From the NCBI GenBank assembly GCA_030432295.1, contig JAUIHI010000039.1, positions 1-59,479 of the forward strand: 59,479 bases of DNA. The letters are read 5' to 3'. Below are positions 53,568-59,479 of the stretch, piece by piece. Position numbers and translations under genes: made by a program. Each line of letters starts with the position of its first letter. Position 1 is the first letter of the stretch. The notes beneath the pieces are model-generated. The model was not told the origin of the DNA. It made no database searches and was given only the letters and a program-made list of their open reading frames with translations. Origin of the DNA: Anaerolineae bacterium (lineage in GTDB: Bacteria; Chloroflexota; Anaerolineae; Caldilineales; Caldilineaceae).

Positions 53568-54182
53568 TCAATCCGCATCCGATTCTGTCACCATCCGCAC
53601 AAACAACGCATGCCAGCGCAGATCGTCGGTCAGTTCCGGGTGGAAGGCGGTAGCCAGAATCGGCCCGGACTGGACAGCCACGGCGACCGTCTGCCCTGCG
53701 TTGTCGGTGAGATCGGCCAACACCTCCACGCCAGCGCCGGTCCCGGTGATGGCCGGAGCGCGGATGAAGACCGCGTGAACCGGTGGAGCGCCCAGGGCAG
53801 GCACGGTCAGGTCGGCCTCGAAGCTGTCGATCTGGCGGCCAAAGTAGTTGCGGTTGACCGTCACATCCAGCCCGCCGATGAGGGACTGGCCGCCCTGCTT
53901 CTGGCCTGTGGCCCTGTCCGAGAGCAGAATCATCCCCGCGCAGGTGCCCCAGGTGGGTTTGCCCGCGCCTACCCACGCCTTCAGCGGCTGGACCAGCCCC
54001 CAGCGCTCCGCGATCAGCGCCATACTGGTGCTCTCGCCGCCGGGAATGATCAGCCCATCCAGGCCGTCCAACTCCTCGGGTTTGCGCACTTCCCGCGCGG
54101 TCACGCCCAATTGACGCAACATTTTCATATGTTCGGCAAAAGCGCCTTGCAGGGCAAGAACGCCGATTGTCACACCACTCAT
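53568..54182 (-). CDS. pdxT: Pyridoxal 5'-phosphate synthase glutaminase subunit PdxT
   Basis: A 204-residue glutaminase from ATG 54182; the longer frame is rejected because PdxT begins at [20 protein letters not shown]. The catalytic cysteine is in [10 protein letters not shown], and the His-Glu pair is FHPEL. G-G-E-S-T in [13 protein letters not shown] is conserved. It hydrolyses glutamine and channels ammonia to PdxS. It follows pdxS on the minus strand across a repeat hairpin. Confidence 0.95.
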   Translation of the reverse strand: MSGVTIGVLALQGAFAEHMKMLRQLGVTAREVRKPEELDGLDGLIIPGGESTSMALIAERWGLVQPLKAWVGAGKPTWGTCAGMILLSDRATGQKQGGQSLIGGLDVTVNRNYFGRQIDSFEADLTVPALGAPPVHAVFIRAPAITGTGAGVEVLADLTDNAGQTVAVAVQSGPILATAFHPELTDDLRWHALFVRMVTESDAD

Positions 54183-54208
54183 AGAAGCATCCTTCACTGG
54201 CTGGGTGG

Positions 54209-54272
54209 CAAGGCGAAGGGATGACAAAGTGAACCCGAATCGTCACCTTGTCACCCCTTCATCCTGTCATCT
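54209..54272. repeat. Word-repeat hairpin, 8-nt CACCTTGT type, between pdxS and pdxT
   Basis: The right arm CACCTTGT/CACCCCTT/CATCCTGT/CATC (54243-54271) is complementary to AAGGCGAAGGGATGACAAAGTGA (54209-54231, read with mismatches). It fills the whole gap of the pdxS-pdxT operon. The same words return at 57883-57927. Confidence 0.75.
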
Positions 54273-55190
54273 TTACCAGCCCCGGTGGGCCAGCTTTTCA
54301 GCCTCAGGCAGGGTGTCGATATTGATGCCGACCATCGCTTCGCCCAGGTTGGCGCTGATCTCAGCCAGAATCTTGGGGTCGTTGTAGTGGGTGACGGCCT
54401 GGACAATGGCGTATGCCCGCTTGGCCGGGTCGCCACTCTTGAAGATGCCGGAGCCGACAAAGACGCCATCCACGCCCAACTGCATCATCAGCGCGGCGTC
54501 GGCGGGGGTGGCCACACCGCCGGCTGCAAAGTTGACCACCGGCAGGCGGCCCAGGCTGGCAGTCTCTTTGACCAGCGCATAGGGGGCGCGAATCTCTTTG
54601 GCAAAGGCGAAAAGCTCGTCCTCGTCCATTGTCTGCAAGCGGCGGATGTCGCCGTAGACGGCCCGGGCGTGGCGCACAGCCTCGACCACATTGCCCGTGC
54701 CCGCTTCGCCTTTGGTGCGGATCATCGCCGCGCCTTCGCCGATGCGGCGCAGGGCCTCGCCCAGATTGCGGCAGCCACAGACAAAAGGCACGCCGAATTT
54801 GTGCTTGTTGATGTGGTGCTCCTCATCAGCCGGGGTCAGCACTTCGCTCTCGTCGATGTAGTCCACGCCCAGGGCTTCCAGAATCTGGGCCTCGACGAAG
54901 TGGCCGATGCGGGCCTTGGCCATGACAGGAATGGTCACGGCTTCGATGATGCCTTTGATCATTTCCGGGTCGCTCATGCGCGAGACGCCGCCATCACGCC
55001 GGATGTCGGCGGGGACCCGTTCCAGGGCCATAACCGCACAGGCCCCGGCCTCTTCGGCGATGCGGGCCTGCTCCGGCGTCACCACATCCATAATCACGCC
55101 GCCCTTCAACATCTGGGCCAGACCGGCTTTGACCGCAAAAGTACCCTTTTCCACCTGGCCGTTTTTGTGGCCGTTCAATTCCTTGCTCAT
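54273..55190 (-). CDS. pdxS: Pyridoxal 5'-phosphate synthase subunit PdxS
   Basis: A 305-residue TIM barrel from ATG 55190. It joins ribose 5-phosphate, glyceraldehyde 3-phosphate and ammonia from PdxT to give PLP. The Schiff-base lysines are in [21 protein letters not shown] (upstream GLAQMLKGG) and [14 protein letters not shown] in VMDV and the C-terminal [26 protein letters not shown] loop are conserved. It is full length and leads the operon, with its own promoter. Confidence 0.97.
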   Translation of the reverse strand: MSKELNGHKNGQVEKGTFAVKAGLAQMLKGGVIMDVVTPEQARIAEEAGACAVMALERVPADIRRDGGVSRMSDPEMIKGIIEAVTIPVMAKARIGHFVEAQILEALGVDYIDESEVLTPADEEHHINKHKFGVPFVCGCRNLGEALRRIGEGAAMIRTKGEAGTGNVVEAVRHARAVYGDIRRLQTMDEDELFAFAKEIRAPYALVKETASLGRLPVVNFAAGGVATPADAALMMQLGVDGVFVGSGIFKSGDPAKRAYAIVQAVTHYNDPKILAEISANLGEAMVGINIDTLPEAEKLAHRGW

Positions 55191-55391
55191 TCCTCTGCTC
55201 CTGTTCTGAAAGTAGCCACTGATGGACACGGATAGACGCGGACGAAATTTCTCTGCGGCTCCGCGCCCCTGCGGGAGAATCTCCCTTTTCAGTGGCTGCA
55301 CACGGATTGTCTGTCCGGCGCGATCTGCCTGCGCCATCCCACGCGACAACTGCACTCGCCCCGTTTCTGATCTTCGCTGGGGTAGTTATCT

Positions 55392-55421
55392 ATTGTAACG
55401 AGAAAGGGGGTGTAAAATCAA
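55392..55421 (-). promoter_or_regulatory. pdxS promoter and leader
   Basis: Minus strand: -35 TTGATT (55416-55421), 18-bp spacer, -10 TACAAT (55392-55397). The leader of about 195 nt to the ATG contains an inverted repeat, AGCCACTGA (55214-55222) and TCAGTGGCT (55289-55297), that could fold in the RNA. No known riboswitch was recognised. The remaining gap to 55549 holds only a remnant gene. Confidence 0.6.
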
Positions 55422-55451
55422 CTCTGGGAAGGGCTGGGGGTGTTTGCGTCG

Positions 55452-55526
55452 TTATCGGGCGACGCGTTCAGGCAGCAGGTCGGTGGCTTCGGTAGTGGGG
55501 ATGACGTCGATCCAGGCCATACTCAT
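55452..55526 (-). pseudogene. Remnant of an AhpD-like peroxidase N-terminus
   Basis: A 24-codon minus-strand frame (start 55526, stop 55452) begins MSMAWIDVIPTTEA, which matches the opening of carboxymuconolactone-decarboxylase/AhpD-type proteins (M-A-W-I-x-V-I-P-x-x-E-A). The C-x-x-C catalytic part is absent. Full proteins have about 190 residues. It may be a decayed gene or a chance frame; evidence is a short match only. Confidence 0.35.
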
Positions 55527-55549
55527 ATCCACCGCTCAGTAAGTTTCGC

Positions 55550-55966
55550 CTACGGGTGGAAAAGCGGATCGGAGCCGATGCTGTCAAAGCAGTCATCGGC
55601 CGAGACGGCGTGGCCGATTTCAAACCACTGGTCGTTGAAGCGTTGAAAGGCCAAGTTGAAAGTGCTGTTGCCCTGGTATTCCATGCGGGCAAACTTCGAC
55701 TCGAAGGTAGGTCGAATGGCATTGGGGCCAACCACCCGATAAGTGGCAAAAAAGTAGAAGTAGCGCCCGCGCCAGTAGCAATCGATCTGTTCGATGTAAT
55801 TGAACTGGGGGTCATCGGGCGGCGGCTTTAGGTGTGCCGGTTTGAGCGTGGACTCGATCAGTTCGTCGCCACGGCGTTTGATTTCGTCTTTGAATGCGGC
55901 AGGTACAGCGAGATTCGATTTGGTTTTGGATGGGGTATAGACCCATCGCTTTTGTTGTTTTGCCAT
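55550..55966 (-). CDS. Small conserved protein, third gene of the nuclease operon
   Basis: A 138-residue protein from ATG 55966. It has a basic, proline-rich opening (MAKQQKRWVYTPSKTK), then ELIESTLKPAHLKPPPDDPQFNYIEQIDCYWRGRYFYFFATYR and a mixed alpha/beta end with FARMEYQGNSTFNLAFQRFNDQWFEIG. The pattern LKPxxxKPPPxDPxFNYI is one I have seen as a conserved bacterial protein of unknown function. It is 12 bases downstream of the DUF559-like nuclease, so it belongs to the same transcript. Confidence 0.65.
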   Translation of the reverse strand: MAKQQKRWVYTPSKTKSNLAVPAAFKDEIKRRGDELIESTLKPAHLKPPPDDPQFNYIEQIDCYWRGRYFYFFATYRVVGPNAIRPTFESKFARMEYQGNSTFNLAFQRFNDQWFEIGHAVSADDCFDSIGSDPLFHP

Positions 55967-55978
55967 TGGTTGTTCCAC

Positions 55979-56794
55979 CTAATCGTCAAAGAGACCCATT
56001 TGCTGGGACCCATCCGGATTCTTCGGATCAAAGTTCCTTGCTACAAGTCTTCCGTCGTCCAGACCAGCCAATCCATTCACATTCTCGACAATCGTCGGTA
56101 TACAATATTCCGCCAGTTCTTCCCGGATTTGCGGGGTATTGAAACGCAGCACTTTCCACCCGGCGGTCTTCAGCGCATTGTCTCGATAGTTGTCTTCGGT
56201 AGCCTTTTTGGGATTGGAGTGCCAGCTATCGCCGTCGGTTTCAATGTCAATTTTCCCATCTCTGCAATAAATCGCAAAATCGAGGGCAAAATCCCGCTTC
56301 TTGACTCGAACAAATTCCTGACGTTCCGCCTGAATATGCAGACGTTTCAATGCCGCCCACAATCGATCTTCCAATGGACTTTCGTCGTACAGATCGTTGA
56401 TCTCAACCGCCTGCATAAATTTTGCCCAGGTCGTTGAAATGAAGACGATCCGGCGTAGACGACGGCTGAAGATCGGATCGGGAAGCCTCTGTAAAGGGCC
56501 AAGATGCAGTTGATAATAGCGACGCGTACTCCGATAGTCGTAGGGCTGATCGGGCAGTAGTTCCCAACGAGCCTTTTCACTGATGCTGATTATCGGCGCG
56601 TAATAGTGGATGGCATAGGCCAGATCACCAAAGATTTTGGTGTGGTAAAATGCGATCCATTCCGGCGGCCAGCGGTTGCGCAGCCATTTGTCAACACTGC
56701 TTACGGGGATTCGATACCACTGCTGCTCGCGAGCGATCGTGAAATCCTGCAAATTATTGACGATAGCAACCAGTACATTAGATTCTTGTGCCAT
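55979..56794 (-). CDS. DUF559/Vsr-like nuclease with C-terminal clamp-binding-like motif
   Basis: A 271-residue protein from ATG 56794 (a TTG at 56854 is an in-frame alternative). Residues 1-140 have an N-terminal domain (LVAIVNNLQDFTIAREQQWYRIP...WIAFYHTKIFGDLAYAIHYYAP) with no name I recognise. The C-terminal part is PD-(D/E)XK-like: SPLEDRLWAALKRLHIQAERQ, FALDFAIYCRDGKIDIETDG (D...E-x-D) and DNALKTAGWKVLRFN. It ends QQMGLFDD, similar to the QL(S/D)LF sliding-clamp motif. I infer a DNA endonuclease recruited to replication forks. Confidence 0.7.
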   Translation of the reverse strand: MAQESNVLVAIVNNLQDFTIAREQQWYRIPVSSVDKWLRNRWPPEWIAFYHTKIFGDLAYAIHYYAPIISISEKARWELLPDQPYDYRSTRRYYQLHLGPLQRLPDPIFSRRLRRIVFISTTWAKFMQAVEINDLYDESPLEDRLWAALKRLHIQAERQEFVRVKKRDFALDFAIYCRDGKIDIETDGDSWHSNPKKATEDNYRDNALKTAGWKVLRFNTPQIREELAEYCIPTIVENVNGLAGLDDGRLVARNFDPKNPDGSQQMGLFDD

Positions 56795-56822
56795 CTCGCT
56801 AACTTTGCTCCGAAGATGTTGG

Positions 56823-57773
56823 TCAACCACCGACTTTTCTATAGGCCATCTCAATGAATGGTTTTGTTATCTCAAAATCGGCATCGTTTTTTACAGTAAA
56901 TTCGGCATCCCCCGTCCCATAATGCCCAATGTCGGTCACATCCCGGTAATTAGGTGGCGGGTGTAGAACATCGCCCTGCTTCAACTTGAGATAAAGCGTA
57001 ATATGCTGCTTACGGACTTCCATACATACGATATTTTGTGAAATCTTGTAAGCCACATAGAACTTTTTGGGGCTTTCCTCAATTCCTGAATCCAGACTAA
57101 AAATATATTCCTGAATAGCAATCACCAGTTCACGAATTTTCGGTGTTTTACCTTCGATATGCTGATCAAAGGTGTAATTTCCTGTGGCTCTGGTCAGAGC
57201 AGCCTTTTTCCCCGCTTCCACCATTACCGGATTTTTGGCCGAACCTTCGATGAGTGGTTCGATATTCGTGTTTTCGGTGGGATAAGTTTGGCGGTAGACT
57301 TCTTCAAAGTAGATCGTAGAATTCAAAAACAGACGATAACGCCATAGTTCAATATTTGCTCCCATCACCTGTACTGCATGCAGGTCATATTTTTTGTACC
57401 CGGGAGCAATGCAGATCACTCGAACATCAGACCAATCAACTTCAATATCTGCGCCCAAACTTTTCATGGCAGCAATCTCAAAGTCGCCGCGGTGATCGTG
57501 AATCCATGACAAGTAGAATAAACTCTGATTGATCAATTCGGAAGACTCGATCTTCTTGTACTCAATAATCACTGGATTGTTGTCTTCGGAAAGTGCAAGT
57601 GTATCAATCCTACCTGCATGTTTCGCGCCAGTAGAGAATTCCGTAGCCACAAACCGGCAATTGAAGATAGCAATAAGACTTTTTTCCACCATTCGCTGGA
57701 GCATTTTTTCAGATTCGAAATTTGTCTGCTCAATGGCGTCCATTCCATTCTCACGAATGCTAAATAGTGGCAC
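56823..57773 (-). CDS. NucS-like/DUF5655 restriction-type endonuclease
   Basis: A 316-residue protein from GTG 57773, with GGGAGA eight bases before. The N-terminal half has a PD-(D/E)XK core, GRIDTLALSEDNNPVIIEYKKIESSELINQSLFYLSWI, in which D, E and K are all present (D-T-L...E-Y-K-K). The C-terminal 130 residues (TPKIRELVIAIQEYIFSLDSGIEESPKKFYVAYKI...VCMEVRKQHITLYLKL) fit DUF5655. It heads the three-gene minus-strand operon; its AT-richer composition differs from its neighbours, which suggests transfer. Confidence 0.75.
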   Translation of the reverse strand: MPLFSIRENGMDAIEQTNFESEKMLQRMVEKSLIAIFNCRFVATEFSTGAKHAGRIDTLALSEDNNPVIIEYKKIESSELINQSLFYLSWIHDHRGDFEIAAMKSLGADIEVDWSDVRVICIAPGYKKYDLHAVQVMGANIELWRYRLFLNSTIYFEEVYRQTYPTENTNIEPLIEGSAKNPVMVEAGKKAALTRATGNYTFDQHIEGKTPKIRELVIAIQEYIFSLDSGIEESPKKFYVAYKISQNIVCMEVRKQHITLYLKLKQGDVLHPPPNYRDVTDIGHYGTGDAEFTVKNDADFEITKPFIEMAYRKVGG

Positions 57774-57882
57774 GAGGAAATCTCCCTGATGAAGTGAAAA
57801 TAGTCAGCAAAAAAACATCCCAACCATTCTACACCCCTTACGCCCACCCTGCAACCAACAAAAAAGGGGTAAGAAGCACCTG

Positions 57883-57927
57883 CCTCTCACCCCTTCACCT
57901 TGTCCTCTTGTCATCCCGTCATCCCCA
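57883..57927. repeat. Word-repeat array, 8-nt CACCTTGT type
   Basis: CACCCCTT/CACCTTGT/CCTCTTGT/CATCCCGT/CATCCCC is an 8-nt series directly beside the stop of the PmbA-like gene. It matches the array between pdxS and pdxT. Only one arm is present. Confidence 0.7.
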
Positions 57928-57929
57928 CC

Positions 57930-59282
57930 TCACCCACTCCCGCCAATCATCACCCCGTCCACCCGAATCGTCGGGGACCCCAGCGCGCCGAACATCGGCA
58001 CAAATGTGAGATCGTTGCCCACCGCGGAGACGTTGCGCAGCAGGTCCTGCAGGGAGATGGCAATCGTCACCTCATTGACCGGATGGCTGAGTTTGCCCCC
58101 TTCGATCCAATAGCCTTTGGCCGAGACCGAATAGTCGCCGCTGATGGGGTTGATGCTGGCCGTATTCATCACCGTCTCCACATACAGGCCGTTCGCCACC
58201 CCCGCGATGACCTCCTCGGCGCTCTGGGGGCCGGGCTGGAAGTAGAAGTTGCTGGCCGCGAGACCGGGCAGCCCCGCGTGGCTGGAACGGCTGGCGTTGC
58301 CCGTGCTGCTGGCTGTGCCGTCCCGGGTGGCGGTGTAGTGGTCGTGGAGCACAGCCTGGAAGACCCCCTCGTCGATGAGCCGGGTGGCGCTGGTGGGCAC
58401 GCCCTCGTCGTCAAAGGGACGAGTGGCCACGCCGCCAGCCAGCCGCCCGTTGTCCAACAGCGTCACCATATCCGACGCCACTGTCTGGCCCTGCTTGCCC
58501 TGCAAAAAGGAGCGGTTGCGCTGGATGGCGTCCGCGCCCAATGCGCGGGAGAGCGCACCGGCAATCGAGACCGCGGCCAGGGGCGAGTAGACGACCGTCG
58601 CACTCTGGGTGGGCACAGGCTTGCCGCCCAGCATCGACACCGCTTTGCGGCCCGCGTCCTGGCCCACCGCGTCGGGATCAAAATCGGCCAGCCGGGAGAC
58701 AATCGAAAAGCCAAAGGCCATCGACCGGTCGTTCTCGTCCGCCGCCATTGCCATTGTAAAACCGCCCACCACCGCTTTGTCATAGCTGCCCGCCACGCCG
58801 TTGGTGTTGGCAATGGCGACGGTCCCGCTTTGGCTGAGGAGGGTGCAGCGGTTGGTCAGCACCACCCGCGGATCGTAGCCCAGCGCGGCCTGCTCGATGC
58901 GTTTTGCCATCGCCACCTTCTCTTCGATGGACAGTGAGACAATCGCTGGATCGTAGATTTCCAGATCCTCGTCGGCGACGGGCTGGGCCGCGGGCAGTGT
59001 ACGGAATTCGTCACCGTCAGCCACTTCGGCCAGGGCAATGGCCGCGTCAATCGTGTGTGTCAGGCTGGCCGAGGAAAAGTCGGAAGTGTAGGCGTAGCCC
59101 ATCTTCCCCTCCCGGATCACCCGCACCCCAATCCCTTTGCTCCCCGCGTGGGAAAGTTTTTCCACCTGGCCCCGGTCCACCGTAATCTCCGAGTTCTGCC
59201 CCACATTGACAAACGCCTCTGCCGCCACACCCCGTGCGCCGGCCTGGGACACAACAGATTCGGCGAGTTTGAGATAGTTCAT
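57930..59282 (-). CDS. TldD/PmbA-family protein, PmbA (TldE)-like
   Basis: A 450-residue protein. N-terminal AEAFVNVGQNSEITVDRGQVEKLSHAGSKGIGVRVI and C-terminal SGDYSVSAKGYWIEGGKLSHPVNEVTIAISLQDLL are typical of the family. The HExxxH zinc motif of TldD is missing, and the middle of the protein carries the TldE-type PGPQSAEEVIAGVANGLYV. TldD-TldE pairs cleave unfolded peptides, mature microcins and degrade CcdA. A separate TldD copy should exist elsewhere. No terminator but a word-repeat array follows. Confidence 0.85.
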   Translation of the reverse strand: MNYLKLAESVVSQAGARGVAAEAFVNVGQNSEITVDRGQVEKLSHAGSKGIGVRVIREGKMGYAYTSDFSSASLTHTIDAAIALAEVADGDEFRTLPAAQPVADEDLEIYDPAIVSLSIEEKVAMAKRIEQAALGYDPRVVLTNRCTLLSQSGTVAIANTNGVAGSYDKAVVGGFTMAMAADENDRSMAFGFSIVSRLADFDPDAVGQDAGRKAVSMLGGKPVPTQSATVVYSPLAAVSIAGALSRALGADAIQRNRSFLQGKQGQTVASDMVTLLDNGRLAGGVATRPFDDEGVPTSATRLIDEGVFQAVLHDHYTATRDGTASSTGNASRSSHAGLPGLAASNFYFQPGPQSAEEVIAGVANGLYVETVMNTASINPISGDYSVSAKGYWIEGGKLSHPVNEVTIAISLQDLLRNVSAVGNDLTFVPMFGALGSPTIRVDGVMIGGSG

Positions 59283-59308
59283 TGTTTCATCTCCTTATGA
59301 GTGCTGGA

Positions 59309-59338
59309 CGGCGGACGAAGGACGATAGACGAACGCCG
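59309..59338. repeat. Half copy of a GGACGGC word-repeat hairpin
   Basis: GGACGGC/GGACGAA/GGACGAT/AGACGAA is a 7-nt array like the left arms at 8302 and 41324, but the matching right arm is not seen. The IS transposase start is about 100 bases further, so the insertion may have broken the hairpin. Confidence 0.6.
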
Positions 59339-59410
59339 AGTGTCACACTTCGTTTGTACCGTCCTGATATATATTGACAGAGTCAAAACCAAGAAGGAGA
59401 CTCTGGAAAG

Positions 59411-59479
59411 ATGACAAAATCGGTACTCAAGCGATATAGTGTGGCCTTCAAGCAGCATGTTGTAAGAGAGTACGAGACT
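59411..59479 (+). CDS. Transposase N-terminus, IS3-like OrfA, runs off the window
   Basis: Twenty-three residues begin MTKSVLKRYSVAFKQHVVRE, which fits the helix-turn-helix opening of IS3/IS911-type OrfA proteins (R-Y-S-x-x-F-K-x-x-V-V). An AGAAGGAG-like site precedes it at about 59389-59395. The element end is not certain; a TGTAC sequence near 59355 is a possible left tip. The rest is outside the window. Confidence 0.5.
   Translation, partial: MTKSVLKRYSVAFKQHVVREYET

Noticed and set aside
55191-55391. Riboswitch before pdxS
   Set aside because: An inverted repeat is present, but no conserved riboswitch core was recognised and PLP riboswitches are not established for pdxST.

Overview
The window looks like a chromosomal segment of a GC-rich, heterotrophic member of the Chloroflexota (Anaerolineae/Caldilineae-like). 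This is inferred from gene content rather than a marker gene: a SARP-type regulator with an AAA domain, DUF4013/DUF429 proteins, MoxR-DUF58 and LutABC clusters, a bacterial translin homologue, a LexA with Gram-positive-like boxes, and an ISH3-type insertion. No rRNA, tRNA, CRISPR array, phage or plasmid gene was seen. Both window ends lie inside transposase genes.

Layout. 1-2.9 kb: insertion-sequence debris, a cut-down DinB-like gene, a cupin protein, a methyltransferase and a GYD-domain gene split by a 785-bp ISH3-like mini-element with perfect terminal repeats. 3.2-10 kb: a translin-like protein with a small membrane protein, a large helical protein, a vapBC-type toxin-antitoxin pair with its own promoter and operators, an o-succinylbenzoate synthase/N-acylamino acid racemase-type enzyme, a DUF429 protein, and a two-gene cassette with a retropepsin-like protein. 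10-17.5 kb: lexA, a dapF-like gene lacking both catalytic cysteines, a beta-CASP metallo-hydrolase, a 1,100-residue SARP/AAA regulator and ssb. 17.7-23.5 kb: an M24 peptidase, lutABC (lactate oxidation) and a Gfo/Idh/MocA oxidoreductase. 23.7-30.1 kb: a DUF4129-membrane-MoxR-DUF58-membrane operon, a sulfurtransferase and a 2-hydroxyacid dehydrogenase. 30.1-34.7 kb: a dpp-type ABC operon without a binding protein but with a strong promoter and a palindromic operator. 34.7-41.3 kb: a small gene with an HNH nuclease, another oxidoreductase/dehydrogenase pair, feoB, and a Cys-rich FeoA-like protein. 40.4-44.8 kb: a sugar nucleotidyltransferase next to a giant GHMP kinase-uridylyltransferase fusion. 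44.8-55.2 kb: an orphan HigA-like gene, an AI-2E permease-HAD fusion, signal peptidase I, rpsO-pnp, queG, a DUF4013 protein and pdxS-pdxT. 55.5-57.8 kb: a minus-strand operon of two predicted nucleases and one small conserved protein. 57.9-59.3 kb: a TldD/PmbA-type protein.

The most unusual signal is not a gene. About twenty intergenic gaps carry hairpins whose arms are degenerate tandem arrays of 7- or 8-nt words. Each locus uses one word (for example GGACGGT, GATTACT, AACGTGA, GATTGGA, GCAAAGGA), and the same words return at distant places. Some arrays run into genes: they encode the last residues or the stop of dapF, the SARP regulator and moxR, and one forms an in-frame linker inside queG. 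The grammar resembles the short tandemly repeated repetitive sequences of cyanobacteria, but these copies are usually inverted pairs. Other points worth checking are the kinase-uridylyltransferase fusion, the Ser/Ser DapF and the nuclease operon whose middle protein ends in a sliding-clamp-like motif.
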